In this document: positions 58,804-64,000 of the stretch, in pieces
Layout: every line of letters begins with the position of its first letter
Numbering within the stretch: the first letter of the stretch is position 1
Assembly (NCBI GenBank): GCA_029379385.1
Contig: CM055618.1
Coordinates: forward strand, 13,216,134 to 13,280,133
Source of the DNA: Quillaja saponaria
Taxonomy: Eukaryota > Streptophyta > Magnoliopsida > Fabales > Quillajaceae
DNA length: 64,000 bases
Reading direction: 5' to 3'
The notes under the pieces: generated by a model
What the model was told of the DNA's origin: nothing
What the model saw: the letters and a program-made list of their open reading frames with translations, nothing else
Database searches by the model: none
Translations under genes and position numbers: made by a program

Positions 58804-60011
58804 CCAATGTATGCAGCAAATAGCTGCAGCCACCTATGATCAGCACAACTTCTTATGTAGTGCTACGAAATAGTTAATGCATGTTCGAATAATAGTGATT
58901 AATATCCGGTGTGTTTGGAACCGAATAAACATGCTTTTGTTTCCCTATTTTTGAAGTGAGTATGAGTTTTTTTTTCCCTCTCCATATTTTCTACTATTGT
59001 ATATGAATAATACATAATTAATAAGGTATGGTTCAAATAGTAAGACATACTTGAACTTAGCAGTTGAAGGGCATCTGTAATGTTATGAGTTTAAATTTGT
59101 AAAAAAATATTTGTAATGACGGACAACCATAAATCCCGAAAGAAAACAAAGGTGTAAAATATTATTGAGAAACCAAAAATATATATATATACGTGTACAT
59201 AGGACAACAATCAATTTTTGCCTAGTCAAATTTTTCGTATATAAAATAGATTTTTAAAATATTAATAGAAGTGTTCCAATAATGATTGAATTCGGAGATT
59301 GATTGTATATGTGATCGATTAATCAAAGTAAATATTATCTATGTTAAAAAAAAAAATTCAATAATTGAGATTATCTATTTGGTTTGCTTTTAAAATAATT
59401 TTTGAGTTTAAATTTTTTGGTAATAGAGATTTTATTCTTTCAAATTTATTGGAAAGTATTTCGAGTTTAGAGTTTTAAAAATCAAAATTTGAAAAAAAAA
59501 ATTTTGACAAGAAAAATTTAAATAAATTTTTATAATTATTTTATTTAGATAAATAATACCATAATAATTATATTTTTAATACTCAATATTTAAAAAATAA
59601 TAATAATTTTGTATATTTTTTAATTTTTTATATAATACTTTTTAAATCATTCTGCTTAAAAAATATTTTTATTTACAGCTCGTTTACAAACAGATTAACC
59701 ATTAACCAAACAAGAATTTAAATACAACCCAAAGAGTAAAAGAAAAAACTACTTTTGGGGAAAAACCCAAAAAAAAAGAAAAACGGGAGAAAATCTTATA
59801 CGCGAAATTAGTGTATCCTCTTGAATCCACCCGTCCCAAACAAACAGAGAAGAAGCGCGCTCTCTTGTCTAGTTTCCACCCACACATACAGATTGCAGAT
59901 ACAGTTACTCAAAACACCAAAACAATTCCTACATTTGGCAGCAAATTTTTTGAATTAGGTGATTCTTACAAATTGTTCTGCATCTCTGTTACACCTTCTA
60001 GTTCTATCTTC
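58804..60011. other. Non-coding DNA before the zinc-finger gene
   Basis: AT-rich sequence with the RALF 3' region on the left and the promoter and leader of the next gene on the right. No additional gene recognised. Confidence 0.45.
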
Positions 60012-63000
60012 ATGAATTCATACGAAATTTTCTCATTTGGTTCTTCATTTCGTATACTGACCCAACAATTGATGAGGCCCGAAAGTATGCGGTTTTTTAT
60101 TTTTCTTCATTCTAAGAGAAAAACTAGCTTCATTCCAAGTAACCTTTCTTCATCAGCTAGTGACGATTCCGTTTCAATGCCAAAACGAACCCAGGTACAC
60201 TATCTCAGTGTTTGTTGAAATTTTCGAAGTGCCCAGTTATGTTTATTTTATACTTTTTCTTTTTCCAAGTTGGGTTTTGACCCTTCGGAGGAGCTATTCG
60301 GTATGGAGGCGGATCTAAAGCCAAGGTATGTTTATGCTTCCTATACCCATGTTCTTGTACTTTCTCTCACTTCTTTCTATTTAGTGAATGGGAATTTTTG
60401 GTTCATGCCTGCTTGATTTTTTTCTCCTCAATAGTGATATACCTTTTTGAACTGCTTATTTTTTATTGGGAACTCATAATATTGGGAAATGTTCTTTTTT
60501 TTTTTTTTTTTTTCGAGTGTTGTACAATAGAGAAAAAAAGGTAAATCTGGGTTTTGTCAATGGCAAGGGTTTCAAGCAGGGAAGAGCTAGCTTGAGCAAA
60601 CGAATGATACCAAACTTAGTTTGTAACCGCTTTTGGTTTGCACTTTCCCAAAGTGAAGCATAAGATAAATTAGTGTGTTTTTTAGGCCTATGTTTCATAG
60701 ACCGTAAACGTGGAGCATTGTAGTATGATTAGTTACTAAAGTAACTAGGTTTTATCAGTTTCATAATGAATGTAGTAAAAGGTTTAAAAATTGTGAGATT
60801 TCATACTTGTTAGACGATGTCACCAAGAATAGAAATTCTTTAGATCCATCAGCATTCTCTTGCTGTTATATTTTAAGATATGTCAAATTCATCAAGTTTT
60901 TCATTTCAGGAGAGTTAGCTCTGGTAAGCCAAAGCCCCGGTCCTGGTTTGGTCCAAATGGACAGTATATCAGAGAGCTACCTTGTCCAAGTTGTCGGGGT
61001 AGGGGTTATACTCCTTGTCCTGAGTGTGGAATAGAACGATCAAGGTCAGACTGTCCAAAGTGTAATGGAAAGGTACATGTTCTTTCAGATTCCTGTGTGA
61101 TCAGAAGAGTGATAGTGTGATACACAATTAAGCATTAGTCATAGGGTCATTTAAGTCACATTGGCATAAATAAATGCATACTTAATTTTCCTCAGCATAA
61201 CTTAAGATCATCAAATTTCAAATGCAATAATATTTGTCTCGCTGTTCTTAATTAATTGTCACTCATTTTGACTTGATCAAAGCTGTTTCGGGTTTTTGAA
61301 ATTCGGTTTAAGATGGCATGAGCTTTTACTTATTTTTTATTTCCAGTCAATAAAGATTAGTGAAAAAGCCAAGAGCATGACATACGAAACTTGTGAGCTC
61401 TTTCAGAATTTTTCAGGGATCTGCACCTCATAAGATCACTAGAGGAAGTTTCAGCTAATGATCTTAAAATCTGATGAATGCTTCCTCCCCCCTTTTCAGA
61501 ATAAGAGTGGAGTTGAGAGTAAGGGTTGGAACACTTTAGTTCATGTGTTTGACTTATCAATTATCAAGGAAAGAAATAAAAAAGAGAGACACATTTTGCA
61601 AACAAGATGATCCATTTATACCCTGATACTAGAATATAATTATTCGCATATATCCCCATCTTTTTATACATTTATTTGCTCGTACTGTTTCAACATATGC
61701 TACTGCAGTTTCTCTTGCCTTTCATATGGATTTTTCACCTGAGTTAAATAAATAATTCCTTTTGTGTCCTATTCAGTGTTTAATTATTAAGTTGTTATAA
61801 TCCTTGCCTGTTATCTTATCTATTACTTTGGAAATCATGTAGCAGTCAGATATTGATCTTGATGATGGCAAAACAAAAGAGATATTGATCTTCAAGATTA
61901 ATACGTTAATATTTCCACTTATTTCTTTGATTTTTATAACAGGGCATAGTGACTTGTTATCAGTGTTTGGGAGATTGCGTCATATGGGAAGAATCAATTG
62001 ATGAACAACCATGGGAGAAAGCCCGCTCTATGTAAACTTTAAGTAACATATTTTGATCTACATGTTTTTCTCTTTTCCTTCTGTCACTAGTTAGCTCTTT
62101 GACAGGTTTTTGTTAAATGCCATCCTTTTCATTTCTTCAAGTAATGTTAGTTGAGAAGTAGAATATCTACTTTATGACTTTGACTTTAGTTTAGACGTGA
62201 TATTGTTAATTTGCACAGACACACACCCCTTTTTTGCTATGTTTGCATCTAATACTGCTTTATGCACTAGCTAAGAAAATCTACCTATGGTTATTAGTGA
62301 TGATGATTTTTTCTTGCACCTCCTTCCCTTAAACTATTAAACTGTTCTACTGGGTTTATGTTGTAAATGAACTGGCGTGGAGATAAGGAACCGAGTTTTT
62401 ATTCTAAATCATATAATTATGTAGCCAATTTATTTTATGCCTCTACACCAGTTGTATGGGATTCTCAAGCAATCAAACCTGCCCAGCTAAAGGCGTTCGG
62501 TGTGAAAGGATAATGATTTTTCCATATAAAATGTCAAGTATATTTCTGTGCTTCGTATTATCCATCATGTCAAAGCCCTCACAGAAGGAGACTGATCTAA
62601 AGTTTTTTTTTTTTTTTGGCTTCTATTTTTTCAGCACATGCAACTGTGTTATTGGCTGTTGTCTTTTTATCTGCTTTATCTTGTTATGTCAAGGTGCAAT
62701 TGTGTTATTATCTTGTACAATTAATTAGATGATTTGACGTGTTCTGTATTTTGCTTGTCTATGCCACATGACAATTCTTTAATATTGCAGAATGGTATAT
62801 GATACAGTTCCCTTTTCCACAGTTCTCCTCTCAAATTGAAGGAAGACGATGAGGTTGACAATTTAGACATAAAGCTGGATGTGAAGAAAAAATCAAAACG
62901 CATATACCGATCACCCTCTCCTGAAGTTGGATTAAAGATCAGTCGTTCATTAAAAGTTAGTTGGCTTCTTAACCTTACCTTATTTGTGCATGAACATATG

Positions 63001-63406
63001 ATATGCATATGGTTTGTAGTGGACTAAACTGCTTACTAACATTTACAAGGACATTAGCATTAATCAAACTTTGAGGTTATGAAACATTGAGTTTCTCTGT
63101 TTCCTCTAAGGATGCTCCGCACAAAGTATCTGTTGACTATATATATGAGTGATAATCCAAAGACTAGCTCACTGGATTTGTGTAGTGTTGCTTAATTTTG
63201 TGCATTACTTTTGATTTGCTTCTGTTCCTCATTATGTTTATCTAGTAAACTGGCAAGGCCATTTATACATGTTGCTTGGATCATAATTTTTTTATTTAGC
63301 TGGACTGTTACAGAGTCTCAATGCCAAAACTGGTCTATTTAGTAAGAGGATGAAGATTATCCATCAGGATCCAGCACTTCATGCACAAAGAGTGGCTGCA
63401 ATTAAG
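60012..63406 (+). CDS. DnaJ-type CxxC zinc-finger protein, 3' end outside the window
   Basis: Six exons are visible: 60012-60194, 60270-60325, 60910-61072, 61943-62031, 62823-62955 and 63314-63406. A GTGCGG donor at 63407 shows that the gene continues past the right edge. The first 80 residues are basic and Ser-rich, fitting an organelle-targeting region. Then come four CxxC pairs (C105/C108, C116/C119, C128/C131, C139/C142) with 'CRGRG' and 'CNGKG' spacing, like the DnaJ cysteine-rich domain but without a J domain. Such plant proteins are often plastid thiol/chaperone factors. A charged segment (KLKEDDEVDNLDIKLDVKKKSKR) and 'SLNAKTGLFSKRMKIIHQDPALHAQRVAAIK' follow; I know similar C-terminal sequence only from uncharacterised plant proteins. 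The ATG at 60012 is chosen by frame; 60072 (MRPES) is an alternative. Confidence 0.82.
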
Positions 63407-64000
63407 GTGCGGAATGTTAAAATTTGCAATTTATTGGAATTTTGGTTGTTTCAAGCATGTTATTTGTCTCCTCATATAGAATATGAATTTTCTCATATAA
63501 AGGACTACGGCTTTTGCATGTGTTTTTGCTGGATTAGGTTCCCAAGTGATATATATACAATGCTTTCATCCTAAAGATTTTATTGACTTGATCTATCATA
63601 AAAATACACAAATGAAATAGATGTCTCCAATAAAACTCTCTCATCTTAAATTTTGTGACTAGTAATCACTAATCAGTAAGATAGATACAAAAAGATGAAG
63701 TCTCAGCTACAAACTAAGTATAATAAAATGAAGAAACATCAATAAAGATACAGATTTGATTTCAAGCCAAATTATGCATGGTGCAGTGTCAGATATTGAA
63801 GACTTTGTAATGTAGATATTGATAATCTCCAAAATCATCATGTAACTGAGTTGGAATTTTTAACATAACTGTAGATCATCAAAATGCATTTTGAATGCCA
63901 ACTTCATTGAGCTAGGTAACAAATGCATTTTGTAGTATAGTCGGATTAGATACTAGTATAGTACAGTTATAAGTGTCTACGAGAGTGCATATAAATTTAT
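63407..64000 (+). other. Intron of the partial zinc-finger gene
   Basis: Starts with a GT donor at 63407; no acceptor followed by a plausible exon is seen before the window ends. Confidence 0.5.

Overview
This is nuclear DNA of a flowering plant, most likely a eudicot. It is AT-rich, its genes are split by GT-AG introns, and it carries plant-specific families: RLCK-VII kinases, WRKY, IQD, WHIRLY, RALF, PPR and MIR395. I cannot name the species.

Layout. At 2.07-6.42 kb (+) and 6.95-8.99 kb (-) two receptor-like cytoplasmic kinases of subfamily VII converge. At 10.69-11.50 kb (+) there is an intronless RING-H2 protein. From 12.1 to 22.4 kb lies the most striking locus: six MIR395 hairpins arranged as three divergent (-/+) pairs repeating about every 4.6 kb. 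Two tandem Helitron-like elements sit between pairs 1 and 2, and an F-box/LRR/FBD gene (18.05-20.14 kb, -) sits between pairs 2 and 3. A hAT-type MITE with an 8-bp target duplication follows at 22.7 kb. An IQD calmodulin-binding gene fills 24.36-29.19 kb (-); it carries a long inverted repeat in an intron and a one-base frameshift in its last exon. At 31.50-34.41 kb (+) is an LRR receptor-like pseudokinase, and at 34.93-38.57 kb (-) a RAD6-type E2 (UBC2).

From 41 to 49 kb three successive protein genes are broken: a PPR fragment running into a degenerate minisatellite, an SnRK1 gamma-like (KING1) gene with three single-base frameshifts, and a group IIb WRKY gene with two stops and an 18-nt deletion in its zinc finger. 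Then come a plastid WHIRLY gene (51.14-54.61 kb, -), a patch of nested MITEs (55.0-56.6 kb), a small RALF-like peptide gene (58.49-58.80 kb, +), and the 5' part of a DnaJ-type zinc-finger gene that runs off the right edge (60.01-63.41+ kb).

How it works together. The protein genes look like an ordinary gene neighbourhood and share no pathway. The MIR395 locus is a genuine unit. Each of the six hairpins has a TATA-like box about 45-75 bp upstream of its stem and, 153-178 bp upstream, one copy of a conserved element (core CTAGRTTCA) that resembles half of the SLIM1/EIL-binding UPE-box of sulfur-starvation promoters. This suggests that a divergent MIR395 pair with its own sulfur-responsive control was copied as a cassette. 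Exon boundaries were read by eye from splice signals and reading-frame closure; no search was run.
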